A stretch of DNA of 36,682 nucleotides from an uncultured Bacteroides sp. (GTDB taxonomy: Bacteria > Bacteroidota > Bacteroidia > Bacteroidales > Bacteroidaceae), in NCBI RefSeq assembly GCF_902491285.1, contig NZ_CABUHK010000060.1:1-36682 (forward strand). The letters run 5' to 3'. Below the pieces are notes generated by a model. That model saw only the letters and a program-made list of their open reading frames with translations, ran no database searches and was not told where the DNA came from. This document shows, in pieces, positions 26,397 through 33,794 of this stretch. The translations under genes were made by a program, and so were the position numbers. How positions within the stretch are numbered: position 1 is the stretch's first letter; every line of letters starts with the position of its first letter.

Positions 26397-27596
26397 ATGA
26401 AAATTCTGGTATTGAACTGCGGAAGTTCATCTATTAAATATAAATTGTTCGATATGACCACTAAAGAGGTGATTGCTCAAGGTGGTATCGAAAAAATCGG
26501 CCTGAAAGGCTCGTTCCTGAAACTGACCTTGCCGAACGGCGAAAAGAAAATCCTCGAAAAAGATATTCCTGAACATACAGTAGGTGTGGAATTTATCCTG
26601 AATACATTGATTAGCCCTGAATATGGAGCTATCAAGTCTTTGGATGAAATCAATGCGGTAGGTCACCGTATGGTGCACGGCGGCGAACGTTTCAGCGAAT
26701 CTGTATTGCTGAGCAAGGAAGTTCTGGAGGCTTTCGCTGCTTGCAATGACCTGGCTCCGCTTCACAACCCTGCCAACCTGAAAGGTGTGAATGCAGTTTC
26801 TGCTATTCTTCCTGACATTCCTCAGGTGGGCGTATTTGATACGGCTTTCCACCAGACAATGCCGGATTACGCATATATGTACGCTATTCCTTACGAATTG
26901 TACGAGAAATATGGTGTACGCCGTTACGGCTTCCACGGAACTTCTCATCGCTACGTATCAAAACGTGTATGCGAATTCCTGGGTGTTAATCCTGAAGGAA
27001 AGAAAATCATCACTTGCCACATCGGTAATGGTGGTTCTATTGCTGCTATCAAAGATGGTAAGTGTATGGATACTACTATGGGATTGACTCCGTTGGAAGG
27101 TTTGATGATGGGTACTCGTAGTGGCGACATCGATGCCGGCGCGGTGACGTTCATCATGGAAAAAGAAGGTTTGAATACAACCGGTGTTTCCAACCTTTTA
27201 AATAAGAAGAGCGGTGTATTGGGTATATCCGGTGTGTCAAGCGATATGCGTGAACTGTTGGCTGCTTGTGCTGCCGGTAATGAGAAGGCAATCCTTGCAG
27301 AAAAAATGTACTACTACCGTATCAAAAAATACATCGGTGCTTATGCTGCTGCATTAGGTGGTGTAGATATCATTCTGTTCACAGGTGGTGTTGGTGAGAA
27401 CCAGATGGAATGCCGTCGTGAGGTTTGTAAGGATATGGAATTCATGGGTATCGAACTCGATAACGACGTGAATGCGAAGGTTCGCGGTGAAGAAGCTATC
27501 ATTTCTACTCCTGCTTCTAAAGTGAAGGTAGTAGTGATTCCGACAGACGAAGAGCTGTTGATTGCTTCGGATACAATGGATATTCTGAAGAAGTAA
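26397..27596 (+). CDS. ackA: Acetate kinase
   Basis: This enzyme transfers phosphate from acetyl phosphate to ADP, giving acetate and ATP, a main fermentation energy step. It is 399 residues, the usual length. Signatures are the N-terminal MKILVLNCGSSSIKYKLFD, VGHRMVHGGERFSESVLL, GVFDTAFHQTMPDYAYMYAIP, RRYGFHGTSHRYVSKR, ITCHIGNGGSIAAIKDGKCMD, the phosphate loop with MGTRSGDIDAG, and LFTGGVGEN followed by an R/E-rich helix. All expected catalytic segments are present. The gene directly follows pta and is closed by a strong terminator. Confidence 0.98.
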   Translation: MKILVLNCGSSSIKYKLFDMTTKEVIAQGGIEKIGLKGSFLKLTLPNGEKKILEKDIPEHTVGVEFILNTLISPEYGAIKSLDEINAVGHRMVHGGERFSESVLLSKEVLEAFAACNDLAPLHNPANLKGVNAVSAILPDIPQVGVFDTAFHQTMPDYAYMYAIPYELYEKYGVRRYGFHGTSHRYVSKRVCEFLGVNPEGKKIITCHIGNGGSIAAIKDGKCMDTTMGLTPLEGLMMGTRSGDIDAGAVTFIMEKEGLNTTGVSNLLNKKSGVLGISGVSSDMRELLAACAAGNEKAILAEKMYYYRIKKYIGAYAAALGGVDIILFTGGVGENQMECRREVCKDMEFMGIELDNDVNAKVRGEEAIISTPASKVKVVVIPTDEELLIASDTMDILKK

Positions 27597-27620
27597 TAAA
27601 TAGACTTTTATATAGGATAG

Positions 27621-27648
27621 GGCGGCTCCTCATGGTGCCGCCTTTTTT
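27621..27648 (+). terminator. Rho-independent terminator after ackA
   Basis: The stem is GGCGGCTCC / GGTGCCGCC with one T-T mismatch and a TCAT loop, followed by TTTTTT. It lies 24 bp after the ackA stop. Confidence 0.85.
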
Positions 27649-27733
27649 GATGTATAGAAATTCATCATTCTTTTATAAGTATCAGTTTTTTTGCTTTACT
27701 TTGCAGGTCAAATAGTTATATCCCGTTTTTATC

Positions 27734-28723
27734 ATGCGTTACTCCGTCATAATCCCCGTTTACAATCGTCCCGACGAAGTGGACGAGTTATTACAAAGTC
27801 TCACTGTGCAGCACTTTAAAGATTTTGAAGTCGTTGTAGTGGAAGATGGTTCTTCCATTCCCTGTAAAGAAGTGACAGAACGATATACAGACCGGCTGGA
27901 CATCAAATACTTCTCTAAGCCCAATTCGGGACCGGGACAGACCCGTAATTACGGAGCCGAACGCAGCGAAGGGGAATACCTTATTATATTAGATTCTGAT
28001 GTAATTCTACCCGAAGGATATTTTGATGCCGTAGAGGCGGAGCTTCTCACTTCTCCCGCTAATGCTTTCGGCGGTCCCGACCGCGCGCATGATTCTTTTA
28101 CGGATATTCAGAAAGCGATTAACTATTCCATGACCTCTTTCTTCACGACCGGAGGTATTCGTGGCGGAAAAAAGAAAATGGATAAATTCTATCCCCGTAG
28201 CTTTAATATGGGAGTGCGCCGCAAAGTGTACGAAGCTTTGGGGGGATTTTCCAAGATGCGTTTTGGCGAGGATATTGATTTTAGTATCCGTATCTTTAAG
28301 AATGGCTATACTTGCCGTCTTTTCCCGGATGCCTGGGTGTATCATAAACGTCGGACTGACCTGAAGAAGTTCTTCAAACAAGTGCACAACTCCGGCATTG
28401 CCCGTATCAACCTTTATAAGAAATACCCGGATTCTCTGAAACTGGTTCATTTGTTGCCTGCCGTATTTACGTTGGGAGTAGCGCTTCTACTGTTAGGAAC
28501 TCCGTTTTGTCTTTTCAGTTTTACACCGATAATGCTCTATGTACTGTTGGTATGCATTGATTCTACTATTCAGAATAAGAGCCTGCCTATCGGCATTTAT
28601 TCCATTGCCGCCGCATTTATTCAACTTATTGGCTACGGAACAGGCTTTTGGCGTGCATGGTGGCAGCGTTGTGTAAGAGGGAAAGATGAGTTCGAGGCTT
28701 TCCAAAAGAATTTTTATAAGTAA
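27734..28723 (+). CDS. GT2-family glycosyltransferase, membrane-anchored
   Basis: This 329-residue protein starts directly with the GT-A fold (YSVIIPVYNRPDEVDELLQSL, then VVVVEDGSS). A nucleotide/metal motif LDSDVILP lies near residue 92, and FGEDIDFSIRIFKNGY near 180 is the likely acceptor/base region. The C-terminus has two or three hydrophobic helices (about 240-310: LLPAVFTLGVALLLLGTPF and IGIYSIAAAFIQLIGYG), so the catalytic domain is anchored to the inner membrane from the cytoplasm. A TTACTTTG at 27696-27703 is a near-consensus -7 element. It stands alone, and donor and acceptor cannot be told. Confidence 0.88.
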   Translation: MRYSVIIPVYNRPDEVDELLQSLTVQHFKDFEVVVVEDGSSIPCKEVTERYTDRLDIKYFSKPNSGPGQTRNYGAERSEGEYLIILDSDVILPEGYFDAVEAELLTSPANAFGGPDRAHDSFTDIQKAINYSMTSFFTTGGIRGGKKKMDKFYPRSFNMGVRRKVYEALGGFSKMRFGEDIDFSIRIFKNGYTCRLFPDAWVYHKRRTDLKKFFKQVHNSGIARINLYKKYPDSLKLVHLLPAVFTLGVALLLLGTPFCLFSFTPIMLYVLLVCIDSTIQNKSLPIGIYSIAAAFIQLIGYGTGFWRAWWQRCVRGKDEFEAFQKNFYK

Positions 28724-28819
28724 TCAAATTCTTATTTGTCTGTTGGCATTCCTTTTTTGCTTAAAAGGGAAGTGACTTTATTTTAAAAGTCCTACCTTTA
28801 CACTCCCAAATTAAAGATT

Positions 28820-29515
28820 ATGGAAAGTAAACACAAACTATCCATCAACCAGTGGGCACTGGAAGACCGCCCGCGGGAAAAAATGATGGAGAAGGGAGCA
28901 GCCGCATTGAGTGATGCCGAACTACTCGCTATATTAATCGGCTCCGGAAATACGGAAGAGAGTGCTGTCGAACTGATGAGACGCCTGCTCCTGTCTTGTG
29001 ATAATAACCTGAATTCTCTGGCGAAGTGGGAAGTGTGCGACTATTCCAGTTTTAAAGGGATGGGACCTGCAAAGAGTATAACAGTTATGGCAGCTCTTGA
29101 ATTAGGCAAGCGACGAAAGTTGCAAAGCATCCAAGAAAGACTTCGTATCACTTGCTCAAAAGATATCTACGAGATTTTCCAACCTCTTATGTGTGACCTG
29201 GAACAGGAAGAGTTTTGGGTTTTATTACTCAATCAGGCAACGAAACTGATAGATAAAGTCCGCATAAGTACCGGTGGAATAGACGGGACATATACAGATG
29301 TACGTACAATTCTTCGGGAAGCACTCTTGCAAAGAGCTACACAAATAGCCGTGGTACACAATCATCCTTCCGGCAATATTCATCCCAGTCAACCTGACAA
29401 GACCTTGACAGAACATATCCGCAAAGCGGCGGATACAATGAATATTCATTTGATAGACCATGTGATAGTCTGTGAAGAAGGCTTTTACAGCTTTGCGGAT
29501 GAAGGATTGCTCTGA
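28820..29515 (+). CDS. radC: RadC-family JAB/MPN-domain protein
   Basis: This 231-residue protein is of normal RadC length. The N-terminal helix-hairpin-helix-like part has RPREKMMEKGAAALSDAELLAILIGSG and FKGMGPAKSITVMAALELGKR. The C-terminal JAMM metalloprotease-like domain has EEFWVLLLNQATKLI, then VVHNHPSGNIHPSQPDKTLTEH split as HNHPSGN and PSQPD. The metal-binding His, His and Asp are all present. Despite its name, a DNA-repair role for RadC is doubtful and its function is unknown. TACCTTTA at 28793-28800 is a weak promoter candidate. Confidence 0.93.
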   Translation: MESKHKLSINQWALEDRPREKMMEKGAAALSDAELLAILIGSGNTEESAVELMRRLLLSCDNNLNSLAKWEVCDYSSFKGMGPAKSITVMAALELGKRRKLQSIQERLRITCSKDIYEIFQPLMCDLEQEEFWVLLLNQATKLIDKVRISTGGIDGTYTDVRTILREALLQRATQIAVVHNHPSGNIHPSQPDKTLTEHIRKAADTMNIHLIDHVIVCEEGFYSFADEGLL

Positions 29516-29557
29516 AATACAATAGGCCAAGACTTTAATAAATTAAGTGATTATAGT

Positions 29558-32197
29558 ATGAAACGAATCTCAGTCAGTTTAATGTTTTTATTACTGGTTT
29601 TCATGGCATACGCCTACGAACCGGAATTCTCGACTGCCGGCTTTTTCCGATTGCCGGATACGGGACGTGACGTATATTCGATGAATCCCGCCTGGCGTTT
29701 TCATAAAGGAAGCGCCGTCGGTGCCGAAGCGAAAGAGTTTAATGACAAAGCCTGGCAGGTAGTCTCTTTGCCGAATGGCATCGAGTATCTTCCCACTGAA
29801 GCCAGTGGTTGCATCAACTACCAGGGAGAGATTTGGTACCGGAAACATTTCACTCCGGCAGATGTCTTGAAAGGGAAGAAACTGTTTTTGCATTTTGAAG
29901 CCATTATGGGCAAAAGCAAAATCTACGTGAATGGTAATTTGCTCGCAGAGCATTTTGGTGGCTACCTTCCTGTATCGGTTGATGTGACAAATGCGTTAAA
30001 CTGGGGGGAAGATAATGTAATAGCCGTATGGGCTGACAATAGCGATGACCCTACTTATGCTCCGGGAAAACCGCAGGACGTATTGGATTACACATACTTT
30101 GGCGGTATCTATCGTGACTGCTGGCTGATTGCGCACAATCATGTGTTTATCACCGACCCGAATTATGAGAATGAAACAGCCGGTGGCGGATTATTTGTCG
30201 CTTTTGACAATGTTTCGGAGCAATCGGCGGATATTCTGTTGAAAGCGCATATACGTAATGATAATACACGGAGCTTTACCGGAAACATCACTTATTCGTT
30301 AGTCGACCGTGACGGTAAGGAGGTGGCATCATCGGATATGAAGCTAAGTATTCGTAAAGGTGCTGCGATAAGCCGTAATGGAAAGATGAAAGTGGAACAA
30401 CCTCATTTGTGGACTCCTTCGTCACCTTATCTGTACAATCTGTATATCCGTATTTATGATAAGAATGGGAATGTCGTAGACGGTTATCGCCGCCGTATCG
30501 GCATCCGCAGCATCGAATTCAAAGGAAAAGACGGTTTCTGGCTGAACGGAAAACCGTATGGAAAGCCATTGATAGGTGCTAATCGACATCAGGATTTTGC
30601 AGTAGTAGGAAATGCGGTGGCCAACAGCATTCACTGGCGTGATGCGAAGAAACTGAAAGACTTGGGACTGGAAGTGATTCGTAACGCTCATTGTCCGCAA
30701 GACCCGGCATTTATGGATGCTTGTGATGAACTTGGTCTGTTTGTTATAGTGAATACTCCCGGATGGCAGTTTTGGAATGATGAACCGATTTTTGCGAAAC
30801 GGGTGTATAATGATATTCGTAATCTGGTTCGCCGTGACCGTAACCATCCTTGTGTATGGTTGTGGGAACCTATTCTGAACGAGACATGGTATCCGGAGGA
30901 TTTTGCCGGGCATGCGAAGGGAGTCGTTGATGAGGAATATCCTTATCCGTCTTGTTATTCGGGGTGTGATGCGCAAGCCAAAGGAGCGCAATATTTCTCG
31001 GTTCAGTTCAGTCATCCGATGGAAGTGTCGAAACGTGACCCTAAGATTACTTACTTTACCCGTGAATGGGGCGATAATGTGGATGACTGGAGTGCTCACA
31101 ACTCTCCCAGCCGTACAGCCCGTAACTGGGGTGAACAGCCCATGCTGATACAAGCTGCGCATTATGCTTCTCCTTATTACGATTATACTTGTTATGATGC
31201 CTTGTATAAGGAATCTCCGTGGCACGTGGGCGGTTGCCTGTGGCATTCGTTCGACCATCAGCGCGGTTATCATCCCGACCCTTTCTATGGGGGAGTAATG
31301 GACGTATTCCGCCAGCCGAAATATTCTTATTATATGTTTAAGGCGCAACGTCCGGCTGAGGCTTCCGACGGTCTGGCGGAAAGCGGCCCGATGGTATATA
31401 TTGCTCATGAGATGACACCGTTTTCTAACAGGGACGTAACAGTCTATTCAAATTGTGATGAGGTGCGCCTGACGGTTAATAAAGGCGGAAAGGTATATAC
31501 ATATAAGAAAGATAAGGCACGGAAAGGAATGCCTTCTCCGGTTATCACTTTCCCGGGTGTATTCGATTTTATGACGGACAAGAAGTTAACCCGCGAGCAA
31601 CATGGGGAAGATGTTTACATGCTGGCGGAAGGGCTTATGGATGGTAAGGTCGTGGCTACCCACAAAGTTCTGCCGGCTCGCCGTGCCGAACAAATTCGCT
31701 TGAGGGTAGATAACGAAGGTGTAAACTTACGCGCTGATGGTTCCGACTTTGTAACTGTAATAGCCGAAGTTACCGATAAGAACGGTAATGTGAAGCGTCT
31801 GAACAACTATTATATCAAGTTTTTTGTGGAAGGTGAAGGGCGTATCCTTGGGGATGCCGCTGTAATGGCGAATCCCGCTCCTGTGAAATGGGGAAGTGCT
31901 CCGGTGCTGATTCAGTCTACCACGAAACCGGGCAAGATAAAGGTCAGAGCCAGTGTATTGTTCGAAGGCTCCCAAATGCCTGTAAGCGGAGAACTGGAAC
32001 TGACTTCTTCTGCTCCCATGTATCCATTGGTATTTGATGCAGCGGAAGAGTGTCTAATCAAACAGGTGGAGTCCTCTTCGGTAGACAAAAAGAATGACGC
32101 AGAATTGGAATTGGAACGCCTGCGCCGTGAACTGAATGAACTGAAGCTGAAAGAGGTGGAACGCCAACAGACAGACTTTGGCGAAAAGAGGAATTGA
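29558..32197 (+). CDS. GH2-family glycoside hydrolase with C-terminal coiled coil
   Basis: This is an 879-residue exo-acting glycosidase with a signal peptide (MKRISVSLMFLLLVFMAYAYE) and no lipobox, so it is probably periplasmic. In order it has a jelly-roll sugar-binding domain (about 40-200, with WYRKHFTPADVLKGKKLFLHFEAI in two parts and YVNGNLLAEHFGGYLPVSVDV), an Ig-like domain (about 210-325), a TIM barrel (about 330-600) with predicted acid/base E442 in ILNETW and nucleophile E503 in TREWGDN, and further Ig/DUF4982-like and Big-type domains (about 615-820). A short helical tail (about 840-870, ELELERLRRELNELKLKEVER) has strong heptad character. That tail is unusual for the family and may cause oligomerisation. 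It lies 42 bp after radC and is not beside any SusCD pair. beta-Galactosidase and beta-glucuronidase are both possible. Confidence 0.88.
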   Translation: MKRISVSLMFLLLVFMAYAYEPEFSTAGFFRLPDTGRDVYSMNPAWRFHKGSAVGAEAKEFNDKAWQVVSLPNGIEYLPTEASGCINYQGEIWYRKHFTPADVLKGKKLFLHFEAIMGKSKIYVNGNLLAEHFGGYLPVSVDVTNALNWGEDNVIAVWADNSDDPTYAPGKPQDVLDYTYFGGIYRDCWLIAHNHVFITDPNYENETAGGGLFVAFDNVSEQSADILLKAHIRNDNTRSFTGNITYSLVDRDGKEVASSDMKLSIRKGAAISRNGKMKVEQPHLWTPSSPYLYNLYIRIYDKNGNVVDGYRRRIGIRSIEFKGKDGFWLNGKPYGKPLIGANRHQDFAVVGNAVANSIHWRDAKKLKDLGLEVIRNAHCPQDPAFMDACDELGLFVIVNTPGWQFWNDEPIFAKRVYNDIRNLVRRDRNHPCVWLWEPILNETWYPEDFAGHAKGVVDEEYPYPSCYSGCDAQAKGAQYFSVQFSHPMEVSKRDPKITYFTREWGDNVDDWSAHNSPSRTARNWGEQPMLIQAAHYASPYYDYTCYDALYKESPWHVGGCLWHSFDHQRGYHPDPFYGGVMDVFRQPKYSYYMFKAQRPAEASDGLAESGPMVYIAHEMTPFSNRDVTVYSNCDEVRLTVNKGGKVYTYKKDKARKGMPSPVITFPGVFDFMTDKKLTREQHGEDVYMLAEGLMDGKVVATHKVLPARRAEQIRLRVDNEGVNLRADGSDFVTVIAEVTDKNGNVKRLNNYYIKFFVEGEGRILGDAAVMANPAPVKWGSAPVLIQSTTKPGKIKVRASVLFEGSQMPVSGELELTSSAPMYPLVFDAAEECLIKQVESSSVDKKNDAELELERLRRELNELKLKEVERQQTDFGEKRN

Positions 32198-32271
32198 TAC
32201 TCCTTTTGCAACAATTTGCCGTTCCGGTACGTTTTTTAATTAACCGGAGATAGAGAGTAATGTAATATTCT

Positions 32272-32307
32272 TTAGGCACGGGATACGCATTCCGTGCCTA
32301 ATTTTTT
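32272..32307 (+). terminator. Rho-independent terminator after the GH2 gene
   Basis: TTAGGCACGG and CCGTGCCTAA form a perfect 10-bp stem with a 10-nt loop, followed by TTTTTT. Its T tract is shared with the -33 element of the next promoter. Confidence 0.85.
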
Positions 32308-32334
32308 GTCTTTCGTATTTTATCTCTATCTTTG
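32305..32334 (+). promoter_or_regulatory. Consensus Bacteroides promoter for the DUF59 gene
   Basis: TTTG (32305-32308), an 18-bp spacer and TATCTTTG (32327-32334) make the best -33/-7 match in the window. Start of transcription would be near 32341, just before the ATG at 32358. Confidence 0.7.
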
Positions 32335-32357
32335 CGATACATAATAAATAAGGACGT

Positions 32358-32669
32358 ATGGAAAAGTTTGAAATAGAAGAAAAGATTGTAGCCATGCTAA
32401 AGACAGTGTACGACCCGGAAATTCCGGTAAACGTATATGACCTCGGACTGATTTATAAGATTGATGTCTCCGATAATGGGGAAGTGGTGCTTGACATGAC
32501 TCTGACAGCACCGAATTGTCCGGCTGCTGATTTTATCATGGAAGATATTCGTCAGAAAGTGGAATCAGTGGAAGGAGTGAACTCGGCTACCATTAACCTG
32601 GTGTTTGAACCGGAATGGGATAAGGATATGATGAGTGAAGAAGCAAAGCTCGAACTAGGCTTTCTTTAG
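32358..32669 (+). CDS. SufT-like DUF59 (MIP18 family) protein
   Basis: This is a 103-residue cytoplasmic protein consisting of one DUF59 domain. Conserved parts are MLKTVYDPEIPVNVYDLGLI, the Asp-rich turn after it, and LDMTLTAPNCPAADFI with the conserved cysteine, then a C-terminal VEGVNSATINLVFEPEWDKDMMS. Members of this family help mature iron-sulfur proteins, either alone (SufT) or fused to ApbC-type carriers. It has its own consensus promoter and no Suf genes next to it in this window. lpxH follows after 52 bp and may be co-transcribed. The function is inferred from the family. Confidence 0.88.
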   Translation: MEKFEIEEKIVAMLKTVYDPEIPVNVYDLGLIYKIDVSDNGEVVLDMTLTAPNCPAADFIMEDIRQKVESVEGVNSATINLVFEPEWDKDMMSEEAKLELGFL

Positions 32670-32721
32670 TTACGAGTGATAATCTCATAACCAATCTCTT
32701 ATAACTAATAACTCAAAACTT

Positions 32722-33486
32722 ATGAAGAACGTTTATTTCCTCTCCGATGCCCATCTTGGCTCCCGTGCCATTGAGCATGGACGTACGCAAGAGCGACGTC
32801 TGGTGAACTTTCTCGATAGTATAAAGCATAAGGCTTCTGCTGTTTATTTACTGGGAGATATGTTCGATTTCTGGTATGAATTCCGGTTGGTGGTTCCTAA
32901 AGGTTATACCCGCTTTTTGGGGAAACTTTCCGAACTGACGGATATGGGAGTGGAAGTACATTTCTTTATAGGCAATCATGATATCTGGTGTGGAGATTAT
33001 CTCACCAAAGAATGTGGCGTCATCATGCATCGTGAGCCGTTGACTACCGAAATTTATGGAAAAGAGTTCTATCTTGCTCATGGTGATGGATTGGGCGACC
33101 CGGACAAGAAGTTCAAATTGCTTCGTTCCATGTTCCACAGCAAAACATTACAGACACTATTTTCTGCCATTCATCCCCGTTGGAGTGTAGAATTGGGTTT
33201 GTCATGGGCGAAACGTAGCAGACAGAAACGGGCTGACGGAAAGGAACCGGACTATATGGGTGAGAATCAGGAACATCTGGTACTGTATACCAAAGAGTAT
33301 TTGAAAAGCCATCCGAATATCAATTTCTTTATTTACGGGCATCGTCATATTGAACTGGATTTGATGCTAAGTGCCACTTCACGTGTGCTGATACTCGGAG
33401 ACTGGATTAATTTCTTCTCTTATGCCGTATTCGACGGCGAGAACCTTTTTCTTGAAGAATATATAGAAGGCGAGACGCAAGTCTGA
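32722..33486 (+). CDS. lpxH: UDP-2,3-diacylglucosamine diphosphatase (lipid A synthesis)
   Basis: This is a 254-residue calcineurin-like metallophosphoesterase that hydrolyses UDP-2,3-diacylglucosamine to lipid X and UMP at the inner face of the inner membrane. The metal-binding motifs are all there: SDAHLGS, LLGDMFDFWYEF, IGNHDIW, LAHGDGLGDPD and IYGHRHIE. The spacing of DAH, GDMFDFW and GNHD is that of LpxH rather than general phosphoesterases. Length is normal. It is the last + strand gene before the dyad array and the convergent amylase. Confidence 0.9.
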   Translation: MKNVYFLSDAHLGSRAIEHGRTQERRLVNFLDSIKHKASAVYLLGDMFDFWYEFRLVVPKGYTRFLGKLSELTDMGVEVHFFIGNHDIWCGDYLTKECGVIMHREPLTTEIYGKEFYLAHGDGLGDPDKKFKLLRSMFHSKTLQTLFSAIHPRWSVELGLSWAKRSRQKRADGKEPDYMGENQEHLVLYTKEYLKSHPNINFFIYGHRHIELDLMLSATSRVLILGDWINFFSYAVFDGENLFLEEYIEGETQV

Positions 33487-33494
33487 GGCGGATA

Positions 33495-33627
33495 GTTTCA
33501 CCCCCGTTTGAAACAAAAAGTTCCAACCCGGTTTGAAACAAAAAGTTTCCCGGTGTGAAACGAATGGTTTCTCGGTGTGAAACACTTCGTTTCTCGGTGA
33601 GAAACAAACTGTTTCAAGGCATGAAAC
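33495..33627. repeat. Array of GAAAC/GTTTC dyads at 22-bp pitch
   Basis: GAAAC occurs at 33510, 33535, 33557, 33579, 33601 and 33623. GTTTC occurs at 33495, 33545, 33567, 33589 and 33611 (33520 is GTTCC). Steps are 25 bp for the outer left units and exactly 22 bp afterwards. Each unit is GAAAC-N5-GTTTC, with different N5 bases but a conserved linker close to CGGTGT. The array fills the first half of the 308-bp space between lpxH and the convergent amylase. Apart from this array and the terminator at 33707, I see nothing else in that space. Confidence 0.9.
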
Positions 33628-33706
33628 AACTAACTCGCTTAAATGGACGGAAAAAGAGCTCATGCTTGAAGTGAAAAGTCTCTACCGATAAGAAATAATT
33701 AAAGCG

Positions 33707-33744
33707 ATAAATCCCTGCTTCAGCACTGTGAAGCAGGGATTTAT
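33707..33744. terminator. Bidirectional terminator between lpxH and the amylase gene
   Basis: The arms ATAAATCCCTGCTTCA and TGAAGCAGGGATTTAT form a perfect 16-bp stem around a GCACTG loop. A/T-rich ends on both sides suit termination from both strands. Confidence 0.8.
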
Positions 33745-33794
33745 TACATTATCATAGGTTATCTTCTATGGTAGTTCTGATAACAATCGCACAA

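Noticed and set aside
30422..31408. A 328-residue minus-strand ORF
   Set aside because: Shadow of the GH2 TIM barrel, with no start context or family resemblance.
33495..33627. CRISPR array
   Set aside because: The repeat core is about 15 bp with 7-10 bp linkers. No 25-40 bp spacers and no cas genes are present.
33379..33663. A 94-residue minus-strand ORF (and a 66-residue one in another frame) over the dyad array
   Set aside because: The translation is only a reading of the GAAAC/GTTTC repeats plus antisense lpxH, with no signal, start context or family. Treated as spurious.
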